The translations under genes and the position numbers were made by a program. Below are positions 18,907 to 31,343 of a stretch of DNA of 64,000 nt, in pieces. The number at the start of each line of letters is the position of its first letter. The first letter of the stretch is position 1. The stretch is from Symsagittifera roscoffensis (Eukaryota; Xenacoelomorpha; Acoela; Convolutidae): NCBI RefSeq assembly GCF_963678635.1, contig NC_087065.1, positions 19,171,623-19,235,622 on the forward strand, read 5' to 3'. Under the pieces are notes generated by a model. That model searched no databases. It saw nothing but the letters and a program-made list of their open reading frames with translations, and had not been told where the DNA came from.

Positions 18907-21692
18907 TTAAAAGTTTGACAGTTTTTCATCAGAGTAAGTTTCAATGTTATCTGGAAGAAGCCTATTGGACATCAAAAAGTTGAAACATTTCACAATTTTA
19001 TAAGAGAGAGGATTTTCCCTCATTTTTGTTTTGTAGCGGTAAAAGGGAATCATTCCATTTGAGATAGAACGTGTACTTCTTTGATAACTAAATTTATTAT
19101 TATTCAGATAGTCTAATGGAAAACGTTTTAGGTATTGGAAAATTGTCTCTTTGAACAATTGATTTAAACAGATTTCATGAACTGTTTCTAAACCAAGGTC
19201 AATAAAATTTGAAGTAATATGTTCAAATTTTGTTTACAGAAAAATGTTTGCACTATCCTTTTCTGAAATAAATAAACTTTTTCCAGATTTGTCTTGCTAG
19301 TACTACCACATACCAGAAGACCCTATGATTTTATTGGTACCACATAAGTTAAATAAAACCTTAATAACGTTTTTTTTTTTGAAAATACACACCGGCCTTT
19401 TTACATGATACCATTAAGTCTTGCTATTTTTTTCGCAGCCAAAATTTACATGCTCGTTAAATCTAAGTGGATGATCAATTTGATCACCTAAAGATTTGAA
19501 ACATTTAGTAAAATTAACATTTTCACCTCCAAGTATAAATTTGTATCAAGACAAGGCTTACCATAAGGTAAAATTTTAAATTTTTGTAGAGCTAATCGAC
19601 AATTTGTTTCGAATGCACCAGTGATCTGTTTTCCCTAAATCATTCTCAAAATCATCGGATAATCTCGATGTTGGAAAACATGCAAGAATGGCAGTATCAT
19701 CAGCAAAAAGGCTTATTTCAGTCTGTGTTACAATTTTGTTAAAATGATTGATATATATTAAGAAAAAAGTGGACCAAGAACAGATCCCTGGGGCACCCCA
19801 CATTCTATTGGTTTTTTAGAGGATCTACCCTTCGTCTTTTTTACGTATTGCTGTCTATTTGTTGAATAACTTAAATTGAGATCATTAAATTTGCCTCGAA
19901 AACCGTATGCATTTAATTTTTTCAAAACAATTGAGTGGTCAACTGTGTCAAATGCCTTCTTCAAGTCTATGAAAAGTGCTAGCCCCATATATTTTTGGTC
20001 TACTGTCTTTCTCATAAATTCAGTTACCTTTGCAATTGCATGGATGCAAGAATGCTTTTCACGGAAACCAAATTGCTCTGGTTTAATAGTATTGTGTTTT
20101 TTGATAAAAGACAACATGTAACTTCTCAAAGATTTTGCTGAAGACCGTCAGTAGGCTAATAGGTCGATAGTTGCTAGCAATTTGTTTGCTTCCATCTTTG
20201 AAAATAGCAATAATTTTGGCAGTTCTGCATGAGTTGGGAAAATAAGCACTATCAGTACATTTGTTAGTAGTTTTCGCCAAAAAAACAGAGATGACCGGTG
20301 CACACAGTTTAACCATTTTTGTTGATAGCCCATCATGACCGCAAGAAGATTTTGGTTTCAGAGCAGTGATACTTTTGTTGATTTCGTAACCATCAGTTTT
20401 AAAAATATAACCACCAGAAAGATTTTTTTTCAAATGCCTTGAGGCAGATCAAGCTAAGGGTATAGATTCGCTAAGATGTTTTCCAATACTCACCAAAAAT
20501 CATTCAGGGTATTTATTTCAACCTCGGATTGGGCTTTTTTTATTTTCACAAAAGTTGTTAAAAACTTGAAACATTTTTTTTGATGATGACGAATCTTCCA
20601 TTTTTTTGTCGTGATATTTTCGATGAGCACGTCTTATGGCCAGTTTTAGCGTGTTTCTAAATTTTCTAAAACTGCCAATATTTTCTTTTGTTGCATTTTT
20701 TTAAACCATTTTTGCATGTAATGAGTCTTTTTTCTTGCCCATTTTAATAATATCTGGGGTTATCCATAATTTTTGATGAAGCTTTGAAATTTTTCGGGGG
20801 GGGGGGGGGGGGGGAGAGAACCAATCAAATACTTCCAAACATGTTTTTGTCGAATTATTTAGCATGTAATCAATATCTTCCCCGGCAATACTTTTAATTT
20901 TTTGGTCAATAACAGAGAAAAACTTCAAAATTTTTTCTTCTTTTTGCAAAAACTTGAAATTTCGCCATTGAATATCCAATGACTGGGCGTCTTCTAATTC
21001 AGTTGCTATAGTTGCAACTAAAGTATAATGATCGCACAGTGATGTTTTCAGAGTAGTGACATTCAGGTGAACCTTGCTAATGAAATGATCAATGCAAGAG
21101 AACTTGCATAAGTTTGTCTTGTTGCTTCACTTTTTGATATTGAGTAACCAAAAGAGCTCAGTAGCAATTGATATTCATCAAAATAATGACAATTACCTGC
21201 GACAACTATAGTGTCAAAAATCATATCACCAACAATCATTGAATGATCAGTGTTTTTCGAACTCATATCCAAAAATAAATTTTCAAATTGTGATAAAAAT
21301 TGTCTGAAATTCCTTGATGGTTGTCGGCACAGTAAACAAATGTTTAAAATCATTTTTTTGTGAATTTTCAATGGTAACAAAATGTTCTTAATGTCATTCG
21401 ACAGAATTTCATGAGAAAAATTGTTTTTATTTTTAATAAAAAGTGCCAGACCCCTTCCCGTGCTATTTTTTCTATTTACAAAAACTCCTTTTTGATACCC
21501 ATCTAAATAATACAAATCCAATGGGTCATTGTCGCTCAGACAGGTTTCACAAAGGGCAATGACTAATGGTTGTCGGTTTAGCGAAGCAAAAAGTACTTTC
21601 ATTTGGTCATGATGGCTACGCAATGATTGTACATTTAGAAAAAACAAATCTCCGTCGTTACCCAATAAAAATCCCTTAAAATATGAACCCAA
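18907..21692 (-). pseudogene. LINE ORF2 pseudogene, copy 1 (endonuclease + reverse transcriptase)
   Basis: The endonuclease part has FLNVQSLRSHHDQM, CETCLSDND, a GLALFIKN strand, and a degenerate GDMIFD where GDFN is usual. The connecting region is at 20701-20979. Reverse transcriptase motifs in order: GHDGLSTKM..KLC, NYRPISLLTVFSKIFE, ALFIDLKKAFDTVDHSIV, VPQGSVLGPLF, and the catalytic LFADDTAIL box (A-FADD). C-terminal residues include a VPIKSYGLLVCG segment, and the ORF ends at 18907. A T is missing in the homopolymer around 19773-19779, so VLGPLF runs out of frame before the IYINHF strand. The arrangement fits the Jockey/CR1/L2 group. Confidence 0.75.
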
Positions 21693-21841
21693 TAAATTTG
21701 ATACCGAAAACTGTTATTTCTGTTTTTGAAAATAATCTCTTTCTACCAATCATTTTGTTCCTTTTCCTTGCTGCTCATAGTAGTATCATCAATCATATCG
21801 TCTCCAGAAGTAGGAAACTTTTTTGAGGGTGGAGAATTTCA

Positions 21842-24800
21842 GTTCCGCCCCGTCATTCAGTTCCAATTGTGTGCTCGTCTTTCCGAGAGAATTGCTTGTC
21901 CTCGTTTTAAATTATTCTAAAAAAACTTTTAAAAAAATTTCCACTGGGTGTTATCAGCTCGGTTTCAATGTTTTCAAAAAGAGTCCGCTTGATGGACAAT
22001 TGTTTATCTTTCGTCAGGTTACATCACTTTTTTCGAGAGAAGTGTGAAGTTATGGCCAAAACGTTTGTTCTTTATAAAAGCTCCTCCGCTGCACAATTCA
22101 CAATTTCGTTGTTACAATTTCCACCCAACAAAATAACATCAGAAGAACAACAGCATTCCCATGGTCCTTTCTAAGGTTTGGAGGAAACCCGTGCAAAGGG
22201 CAATAATTGTTTAGGAAGGTAATAACTGAAAGTGATGAAGTGCTTTGAACTGTTTTTCCGGAAGCAAATTTTGTAAAACAATCATTAAAACTTCTTCATT
22301 CCTCAGGAAGCCTTCAGTGGTCCAGCGAAATGTAGTATTACGTATTCTTTCTGGAATGACAAATTCGAAACTAAGTCATGTGATAAGATTTTTAGTTTAT
22401 TTTAAGGTTCTTGCAGTTTTCAAGCAATGTTGACACAGCTTGCCCTGGTGGTGTATCGTCTGGAAGATGTGCGACCACCAGTTGTATTCGGCCATGAACT
22501 GCAACCCGAATGGTTCCGGGTATGTTTTGTGTACAATGGATTAAAGGGCCCTGTGTTTAGCAGTAGAGCCAACAGCTTGTAGAACCAACACAACGAGATA
22601 TTGTAATTGGAATGTAGATCATCTGCATAGTTATTGATGTAATATGCTTTTACTCCTAATGTTCTGATTTATTTGAGCAACAAGATTAACTCCCAGATGA
22701 TCTTATCAACTTTCACAGCAATTGTAAACCTTTTCCTAACGGATTTACTGAAACCAAATCGTTTATTCGATACAGTGAAGAAAGTACAATCTGCAAAATC
22801 ATTCACTGCATCAGGGTAGCTAGAACAGGCTGTTCAGCCTAACAAGTAGCTACCCCCGGGATAACTATAACATTTAAGCAACGACAAAGATCAGGTCATG
22901 CTAATTAGAAAGAGTATCGATCAGCTGTACATTATCAATAATGTAGTTTTCCTTGAAGACTTTTTAAAAGTTTGACAGTTTTTCATCAGAGTAAGTTTCA
23001 ATGTTATCTGGAAGAAGCCTATTGGACATCAAAAAGTTGAAACATTTCACAATTTTATAAGAGAGAGGATTTTCCCTCATTTTTGTTTTGCAGCGGTAAA
23101 AGGGAATCATTCCATTTGAGATAGAACGTGTACTTCTTTGATAACTGAATTTATTAATATTCAGATAGTCTAATGGAAAACGTTTTAGGTATTAGAAAAT
23201 TGTCTCTTTGAACAATTGATTTGAATAGATTTCATGAACTGTTTCTAAACCAAGGTCAATCAAATTTGAAGTAATATGTTCAAATTTTGTTTAAAGAAAA
23301 ATGTTCGCACGATCCTTTTCTGAAATAAATAAACTTTTTCCAGATTTGTCTTGCTAGTACTACCACATACCAGAAGACCATATGATTTTATTGGTACCAC
23401 ATAAGTTAAATAAAACCTTAAAGTTTTTTTTTGAAAATACACACCGGCCTTTGTACATGATACCATTAAAACTTGCTATTTTTTTCGCAGCCAAAATTTA
23501 CATGCTCGTTAAATCTAAATGGATGATCAATTTGAACACCTAAAGATTTGAAACAATTAGTAAAACTAACATTTTCACCTCCAAGTATAAATTTGTATCA
23601 AGACAAGGCTTACCATAAGGTAAAATTTTAAATTTTTGTAGAGCTAATCGACAATTTGTTTCGAATGCACCAGTGATCTGTTTTCCCTAAATCATTCTCA
23701 AAATCATCGGATAATCTCGATGTTGGAAAACATGCAAGAATGGCAGTATCTTCAGCAAAAAGGCTTATTTCAGTCTGTGTTACAATTTTGTTAAAATGAT
23801 TGATATATATCAAGAAAAAAGTGGACCAAGAACAGATCCCTGGGGCACCCCACATTCTATTGGTTTTTTAGAGGATCTACCCTTCGTCTTTTTTACGTAT
23901 TGCTGTCTATTTGTTGAATGACTTAAATTGAGATCATTTAATTTGCCTCGAACACCGTATGTATTTAATTTTTTCAAAAGAATTGAGTGGTCAACTTGTC
24001 AAATGCCTTCTTCAAGTCTATGAAAAGTGCTAGCCCCATATGTTTTTTGGTCTACTGTCTTTCTCATAAATTCAGTTACCTTTGCAATTGCATGGATGCA
24101 AGAATGCTTTTCACGGAAACCAAATTGCTCTGGTTTAATAGTATTGGGTTTTTTGATAAAAGACAACATTCTGTTAATGATGTAACTTCTCAAAGATTTT
24201 GCTGAAGACCGTCAGTAGGCTAATAGGTCGATAGTTGCTAGCAATTTGTTTGCTTCCATCTTTGAAAATAGCAATAATTTTGGCAGTTCTGCATGAGTTG
24301 GTAAAATAAGCACTATCAGTACATTTGTTAGTAGTTTTCGCCAAAAAAAAACAGAGATGACCGGTGCACACAGTTTAACCATTTTTGTTGATAGCCCATC
24401 ATGACCGCAAGAAGATTTTGGTTTCAGAGCAGTGATACTTTTGTTGATTTCGTAACCATCAGTTTTAAAAATATAACCACCAGAAGGATTTTTTTTCAAA
24501 TGCCTTGAGGCAGATCAAGCTAAGGGTATAGATTCGCTAAGATGTTTTCCAATACTCACCAAAAATCATTCAGGGTATTTATTTCAACCTCGGATTGGGC
24601 TTTTTTTATTTTCACAAAAGTTGTTAAAAACTTGAAACATTTTTTTTGATGATGACGAATCTTCCATTTTTTTGTCGTGATATTTTCGATGAGCACGTCT
24701 TATGGCCAGTTTTAGCGTATTTCTAAATTTTCTAAAACTGCCAATATTTTCTTTTGTTGCAATTTTTTAAACCATTTTTGCATGTAATGAGTCTTTTTTC

Positions 24801-25619
24801 TTGCCCATTTTAATAATATCTGGGGTTATCCATGATTTTTGATGAAGCTTTGAAATTTTTCGGGGGGGGGGGAGAGAACCAATCAAATACTTCCAAACAT
24901 GTTTTTGTCTAATTATTTAGCATGTAATCAATATCTTCCCCCGCAATACTTTTAATTTTTTGGTCAATAACAGAGAAAAACTTCAAAATTTTTTCTTCTT
25001 TTTGCAAAAATTTGAAATTTCGCCATTGAATATCCAATGACTGGGCGTCTTCTAATTAAGTTGCTATAGTTGCAACTAAAGTATAATGATCGCGCAGTGA
25101 TGTTTTCAGAGTAGTGACATTCAGGTGAACCTTGCTAATGAAATGATCAATGCAAGAAGAACTTGCATAAGTTTGTCTTGTTGCTTCACTTTTTGATATT
25201 GAGTAACCAAAAGAGCTCAGTAGCAATTGATATTCATCAAAATAATGAAAATTACCTGCGACAACTAAAGTGTCAAAATTCATATCACCAACAATCATTG
25301 AATGATCAGTATTTTTCGAAGTCACATCCGAAAATAAATTTTCAAATTGTGATAAAAATTGTCTGAAATTCCTTGATGGTTGTCGGCACAGTAAACAAAT
25401 GTTTAAAATCAGCTTTTTGTGAATATTCAATGGTAACAAAATGATCTCAATGTCATTCGACAGAATTTCATGAGAAAAATTGTTTTTATTTTTAATAAAA
25501 AAGTGCCAGGCCCCCTCCCGTGCTATTTTTTCTATTTACAAAAATTCCTTTTTGATACCCATCTAAATAATACAAATCCAATGGGTCATTGTCGCTTCGA
25601 CAGGTTTCACAAAGGGCAG
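21842..25619 (-). mobile_element. LINE and flank, copy 2 (head-to-tail duplicate)
   Basis: A near-identical direct repeat of copy 1, including the 51-codon island (22427-22582) and the same missing T in the reverse transcriptase. The catalytic box here is LFAEDTAIL instead of LFADDTAIL (an Asp lost). The endonuclease has GDMNFD. The unit is cut at 25619, where endonuclease sequence (..CETCRSDND) is joined to ORF1 sequence of module M. Confidence 0.8.
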
Positions 25620-25679
25620 ACAGTGGCACGCTGCGATATCCTGGGGCTCAATGAAAACTTGAACTGCCCTTAAGATCCT

Positions 25680-25994
25680 CACGATTGAGTGCTCTGGTTA
25701 CCCACCCCCGTCAGATATTCCATGAAAATTTAAACACATGTAAGATGAATACCTCTCCAATTTGGTAACTCATTTTTCCAGTTCGTAAGTGTCATTTAGT
25801 AGCCTGTCATTATCGTCCCGTAACCCGATAATCTCATTTTGTTGGGTATCAACTTGTATAATTAAATGTTCTAATAAAGATCGAATAGAATTTCCATCAT
25901 TTAAATTGGTTGAAGAAGCTTTTGCAATAAGGCCATTTTGAATATTGAAGGCGAAAGATTTAGAAAGTTTGAGCAGCAAACGTAAAAAAAACAA
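25680..25994 (-). pseudogene. LINE ORF1 fragment, module M copy 1
   Basis: The minus strand reads a coiled-coil stretch (IRSLLEHLIIQVDTQQNEII, DDNDRLLNDTYELEK), one in-frame TGA, then TKLERYSSYMCLNFHGI, a stop, and IEPQDIAACHCLP. LE-x-YS..N/C-L..HG(I/V) followed by DI..-H-x-LP is the classic ORF1 signature of many non-LTR elements. The frame then runs straight into endonuclease sequence because the ORF1-ORF2 junction is deleted at 25619. Confidence 0.6.
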
Positions 25995-26293
25995 CGCGAC
26001 CGTTTCTCAGCTAAACGTTCTGTCCTCGAAATTATAGGTGATAATGAAAGATTTAGCTCAGCTTTATATCCGTTGAACAAAGGAATGTTAGTCTTGTGGT
26101 ATCAAATCAGTATTAAATTTTCAACGGACTTTTATGTTCTTCTGACACTTTTACTCAAAGTTCAGGGAAGATGTTTACCGAGTTGCTGCTGGCTTGCTCA
26201 ATGGGCTTCGGCTTAAATATACAAAATGTGTTTTTGATATGACAAATTACTAAAAAATGTTATCTGAAAAGATGATTTTTTTTTTAACAAAAA

Positions 26294-26683
26294 TTGAATT
26301 TATCAAGAGGTAAACAATTAGAAGAACTAGTTTTTGATCTAAATTGTTTATTATTGCAAAATTTTAACAAACTTGAAAGACAGGAAATCAAAAAAGCAAT
26401 AAGTTTGAGTCTAAATGAGGCTAATAACTCAGCTTTAGACCCTCGAGAAACCATGTTGCTTGAAACATCTCTTCGGATGGATTCTCTGATTTCTACATTA
26501 AAATTTACAGTAGTCGACGGTCTAATTACAATTTCATTACCTTCTAAAGTCTCCCTTTTCTTAGTGATTGATTTTGCGACAAATTCTTCCTCAAAATGGG
26601 ATAGAAATGAAAATCTGTCGGAAAGAAGTTGTGATAAGAGATCAGTGAAACCAGTGGTGAAAATATATTCTTCCAATGCGTGA
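26294..26683 (+). other. Conserved two-strand open segment in module M
   Basis: A frame of 129 codons open on the plus strand and, over the same bases, a frame open on the minus strand. Equivalents are at 29765-30154, 33766-34095 and 37483-37812, never broken by a stop in the plus frame. The plus frame contains EIKKAISLSLNEAN, matching the ubiquitin-interacting motif pattern (hydrophobic-xx-A-xxx-S-xx-acidic). The minus frame could be LINE ORF1. I cannot decide which is real. Confidence 0.3.
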
Positions 26684-27630
26684 GTCTGCTAAGCGTCGTT
26701 TTGCAATAATGCTGGCAAAAATGCTGATTGTAAGGCTCTCAGTAAAAAGTTTGAATTTTGAACTATACAATCACTTTCTTAAGTGTTCCTAGCCGACACA
26801 ACACCAATTCTAGTTCATTAGTTGAAAATTTAATTTTGTGACTATTTAAAAATCGACAGCTCGCGAAAATTAGGAATTTCAAATCTCCCCCTTGAATTGT
26901 TCTAAGGTTGCGCTCAATGCGCTGTGCAAAGCATCTGTCTTACGTTTTAATGGTCGCGTGCCCACAAAGATATAGAACCATTTGAAAAAGGGTAGTGGCC
27001 CCCTCGGAACAATTGGCATTATTTTTATTTTAAAAAAACTAGTTACTTTCTGCAAAATGTTTGTTGTATTTTCTAATTTTCTGCATACGGCCTTAAGAAT
27101 TAGAAATAAAACCAGTTCTTTAATGCCGTTTTGCAATGTTTCTTTTTGAGATCACTTTGGTAATTTTTGGTTTTTCCCCGACAACCTCTCTAATTATTTC
27201 TTTCTTAGGAACTTTTAGGCTTTTCTAGAGCAAATTTTTCGTATAGAGCGTAAAAAAATAAGGTATGAGAATCCAGATTGTTTGGCTATACTTTTTTCAA
27301 TTTCGAGAAAACTGAAATAGTTTTTTTTTAGACTCTTACCAATGTCAAAAACTAAAAAGTTTGAATTTGAAAAATAATGGATTCTCGCATTAAAAAATAG
27401 TTTCCTGTGAAATGACAGTTTAAATTACAAAAAAGCCAAGTTTCTGGTCTTTATTCTTCTTGTTTGGTCTTTTTAACATAATATATAGAAAGAAGAAAAA
27501 CTTTGAATTTAGGTCACTTGTGATTTTATTTTCAAAGTGTAGGTCAAATTGGAAAATTTCAACTACTAACATTCATTGTAAAGTCAAAAAAAAACAAGCA
27601 AATAATTTTTTTATGTTAAAATTTTTTCAG

Positions 27631-27727
27631 TATGCTCAGTGGGCCTTATTCCGTCAATTTCGGGCCCTGTAGAAGAGCATCCGACTCGGAACAATCCGAA
27701 AAAGACGAAGTAAAAGTTCCTTACTGA
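27631..27727 (+). CDS. Terminal exon-like segment z, copy 1
   Basis: Follows a strong acceptor (AAATTTTTTCAG). After one base, 31 codons to TGA: LSGPYSVNFGPC, RRASDSEQSEKDEVKVPY. In copy 2 the first full codon is TTG rather than ATG, so this is probably the end of a longer spliced gene rather than a start. The sequence is otherwise identical in all four module copies. Product unknown. Confidence 0.35.
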
Positions 27728-27880
27728 CTTTCAAATTGTTTTGTCCAGTTTCTGAACATAAAAATTGCCTCCCAAAAAGCAATTGTCAAGCAACAGCAAC
27801 TTCAGCTGCCCTACTTATCCATTCATTTTTTCACCCAAACCAAAATCCAACCACGCAAAAATCATAATAAAGTAATCACG

Positions 27881-29097
27881 CTGTACAATATCAATATTGT
27901 AGTTTTCCTTGAAGACTTTTTAAAAGTTTGACAGTTTTTCATCAGAGTAAGTTTCAATGTTATCTGGAAGAAGCCTATTTGACATCAAAAAGTTGAAGCA
28001 TTTCACAATTTTATAAGAGAGAGAATTTTCCCTCATTTTTGTTTTGCAGCGGTAAAAGGGAATCATTCCATTTGAGATAGAACGTGTACTTCTTTGATAA
28101 CTGAATTTATTAATATTCAGATAGTCTAATGGAAAACGTTTTAGGTATTAGAAAATTGTCTCTTTGAACAATTGATTTGAATAGATTTCATGAACCGTTT
28201 CTAAACCAAGGTCAATCAAATTTGAAGTAATATGTTCAAATTTTGTTTAAAGAAAAATGTTCGCACGATCCTTTTCTGAAATAAATAAACTTTTTCCAGA
28301 TTTGTCTTGCTAGTACTACCACATACCAGAAGACCATATGATTTTATTGGTACCACATAAGTTAAATAAAACCTTAATAACGTTTTTTTTTTGAAAATAC
28401 ACACCGGTCTTTGTACATGATACCATTAAAACTTGCTATTTTTTTCGCAGCCAAACTTCAAAATTTTTTCTTCTTTTTGCAAAAATTTGAAATTTCGCCA
28501 TTGAATATCCAATGACTGGGCGTCTTCTAATTAAGTTGCTATAGTTGCAACTAAAGTATAATGATCGCGCAGTGATGTTTTCAGAGTAGTGACATTCAGG
28601 TGAACCTTGCTAATGAAATGATCAATGCAAGAAGAACTTGCATAAGTTTGTCTTGTTGCTTCACTTTTTGATATTGAGTAACCAAAAGAGCTCAGTAGCA
28701 ATTGATATTCATCAAAATAATGACAATTACCTGCGACAACTAAAGTGTCAAAATTCATATCACCAACAATCATTGAATGATCAGTATTTTTCGAAGTCAC
28801 ATCCGAAAATAAATTTTCAAATTGTGATAAAAATTGTCTGAAATTCCTTGATGGTTGTCGGCACAGTAAACAAATGTTTAAAATCAGCTTTTTGTGAATA
28901 TTCAATGGTAACAAAATGATCTCAATGTCATTCGACAGAATTTCATGAGAAAAATTGTTTTTATTTTTAATAAAAAATGCCAGGCCCCCTCCCGTGCTAT
29001 TTTTTCTATTTACAAAAATTCCTTTTTGATACCCATCTAAATAATACAAATCCAATGGGTCATTGTCGCTTCGACAGGTTTCACAAAGGGCAGACAG
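27881..29097 (-). mobile_element. LINE copy 3, internally deleted
   Basis: 27881-28455 matches ~22926-23490 of copy 2 (C-terminal reverse transcriptase region). It is joined at 28455/28456 (TTTTTTTCGCAGCCA|AACTTC) to sequence matching ~24985-25619 (endonuclease). About 1.5 kb, including the catalytic reverse transcriptase core, is missing. The endonuclease frame is open from 29103 to 28531 and includes LRDHYTLVATIAT. Confidence 0.8.
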
Positions 29098-31343
29098 TGG
29101 CACGCTAGGATATCCTGGGGCTCAATGAAAACTTGAACTGCCCTTAAGATCCTCACGATTGAGTGCTCTGGTTACCCACCCCCGTCAGATATTCCATGAA
29201 AATTTAAACACATGTAAGATGAATACCTCTCCAATTTGGTAACTCATTTTTCCAGTTCGTAAGTGTCATTTAGTAGCCTGTCATTATCGTCCCGTAACCC
29301 GATAATCTCATTTTGTTGGGTATCAACTTGTATAATTAAATGTTCTAATAAAGATCGAATAGAATTTCCATCATTTAAATTGGTTGAAGAAGCTTTTGCA
29401 ATAAGGCCATTTTGAATATTGAAGGCGAAAGATTTAGAAAGTTTGTGCAGCAAACGTAAAAAGAACAACGCGACCGTTTCTCAGCTAAACGTTCTGTCCT
29501 CGAACTTATAGGTGATAATGAAAGATTTAGCTCAGCTTTATATCCGTTGAACAAAGGAATGTTAGTCTTGTGGTATCAAATCAGTATTAAATTTTCAACG
29601 GACTTTTATGTTCTTCTGACACTTTTACTCAAGGTTCAGGGAAGATGTTTACCGAGTTGCTGCTGGCTTGCTCAATGGGCTTCGGCTTAAATATACAAAA
29701 TGTGTTTTTGATATGACAAATTACTAGAAATGTTATCTGAAAAGATGATTTTTTTTTACAAAAATTGAATTTATCAAGAGGTAAACAATTAGAAGAACTA
29801 GCTTTTGATCTAAATTATTTATTATTGCAAAATTTTAACAAACTTGAAATACAGGAAATCAAAAAAGCAATAAGTTTGAGTCTAAATGAGGCTAATAACT
29901 CAGCTTTAGACCCTCGAGAAACCATGTTGCTTGAAACATCTCTTCGGATGGATTCTCTGATTTCTACATTAAAATTTACAGTAGTCGACGGTCTAATTAC
30001 AATTTCATTACCTTCTAAAGTCTCCCTTTTCTTAGTGATTGATTTTGCGACAAATTCTTCCTCAAAATGGGATAGAAATGAAAATCTGTCGGAAAGAAGT
30101 TGTGATAAGAGATCAGTGAAACCCTTGGTGAAAATATATTCTTCCAATGCGTGAGTCTGCTAAGCGTCGTTTTGCAATAATGCTGGCAAAATGCTGATTG
30201 TAAGGCTCTCAGTAAAAAGTTTGAATTTTGAACTATTTAATCAATTTCTTAAGTGTTCCTAGCCGACACAACACCAATTCTAGTTCATTAGTTGAAAATT
30301 TAATTTTGTGACTATTTAAAAATCGACAGCACGCGAAAATTAGGAATTTCAAATCTCCCCCTTGAATTGTTCTAAGGTTGCGCTCAATGCGCTGTGCAAA
30401 GCATCTGTCTTACGTTTTAATGGTCGCGTGCCCACAAATATATAGAACCATTTGAAAAAGGGTAGTGGCCCCCTCGGAACAATTGGCATTATTTTTATTT
30501 TAAAAAAACTAGTTACCTTCTGCAAAATGTTTGTTGTATTTTCTAATTTTCTGCATATGGCCTTAAGAATTAGAAACAAAACCAGTTCCTTAATGCCGTT
30601 TTGCAATGTTTCTTTTTGAGATCACTTTGGTAATTTTTGGTTTTTCCCCGACAACCTCTCTAATTATTTCTTTCTTAGGAACTTTTAGGCTTTTCTAGAG
30701 CAAATTTTTCTTATAGAGCGTAAAAAAATAAGGTATGATAATCCAGATCGTTTGGCTATACTTTTTTCAATTTCAAGAAAACTGAAATAGTTTTTTTTTA
30801 GACTCTTACCTATGTCAAAAACTAAAAAGTTTGAATTTGAAAAATAATGGATTCTCGCATTAAAAAAGAGTTTCCTGTGAAATGACAGTTTAAATTACAA
30901 AAAAGCCAAGTTTCTGGTCTTTATTCTTCTTGTTTGGTCTTTTTAACATAATATATAGAAAGAAGAAAAACTTTGAATTTAGGTCACTTGTGATTTTATT
31001 TTCAAAGTGTAGGTCAAATTGGAAAATTTCAACTACTAACATTCATTGTAAAGTCAAAAAAAAACAAGCAAATAATTTTTTTATGTTAAAATTTTTTCAG
31101 ATTGCTCAGTGGGCCTTATTCCGTCAATTTCGGGCCCTGTAGAAGAGCATCCGACTCGGAACAATCCGAAAAAGACGAAGTAAAAGTTCCTTACTGACTT
31201 TCAAATTGTTTTGTCCAGCTTCTGAACATAAAAATTGCCTCCCAAAAAGCAATTGTCAAGCAACAGCAACTTCAGCTGCCCTACTTATCCATTCATTTTT
31301 TCACCCAAACTAAAATCCAACCACGCAAAAATCATAATAAAGT
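29098..31343. repeat. Duplicated module M, copy 2
   Basis: Offset 3470 bp from copy 1 and almost identical to it. It continues directly into module N at 31344, which is the arrangement also seen in the later units. Contains the ORF1 fragment (29154-29468, minus), the two-strand open segment (29765-30154) and exon z (31101-31197). Confidence 0.85.
31101..31197 (+). CDS. Terminal exon-like segment z, copy 2
   Basis: Acceptor TTTTTTCAG followed by ATTGCTCAGTGGG, where copies 1, 3 and 4 have TATGCTC. The rest of the 31 codons and the TGA are identical. Confidence 0.33.

Larger units (their letters stand above)
17765..21841 (-). mobile_element. LINE (Jockey/CR1-like non-LTR retrotransposon) and flank, copy 1
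   Basis: A 4.06-kb unit repeated in direct orientation at 21842-25619. Read on the minus strand it carries an endonuclease (21063-21692), a connecting region, reverse transcriptase (about 19576-20433) and C-terminal segment (to stop at 18907-18909). The 1.1 kb beyond (17765-18906) would be 3' UTR or co-duplicated flank. Broken by several frameshifts, so inactive. Confidence 0.8.
25620..27880. repeat. Duplicated module M, copy 1
   Basis: A ~2.2-kb module also at 29098-31343, 33119-35061 and 36837-38779. Its left edge contains LINE ORF1 sequence on the minus strand; its right part contains a short terminal-exon-like segment on the plus strand (27631-27727). Compared with copies 3 and 4 it keeps about 220 bp near 26820-27050 that those have lost. 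Confidence 0.85.

Noticed and set aside
20798..20815. Run of 18 G in LINE copy 1 as a regulatory or G-quadruplex feature
   Set aside because: It is a homopolymer encoding prolines in the LINE connecting region and has only 10 G in copy 2, consistent with slippage.
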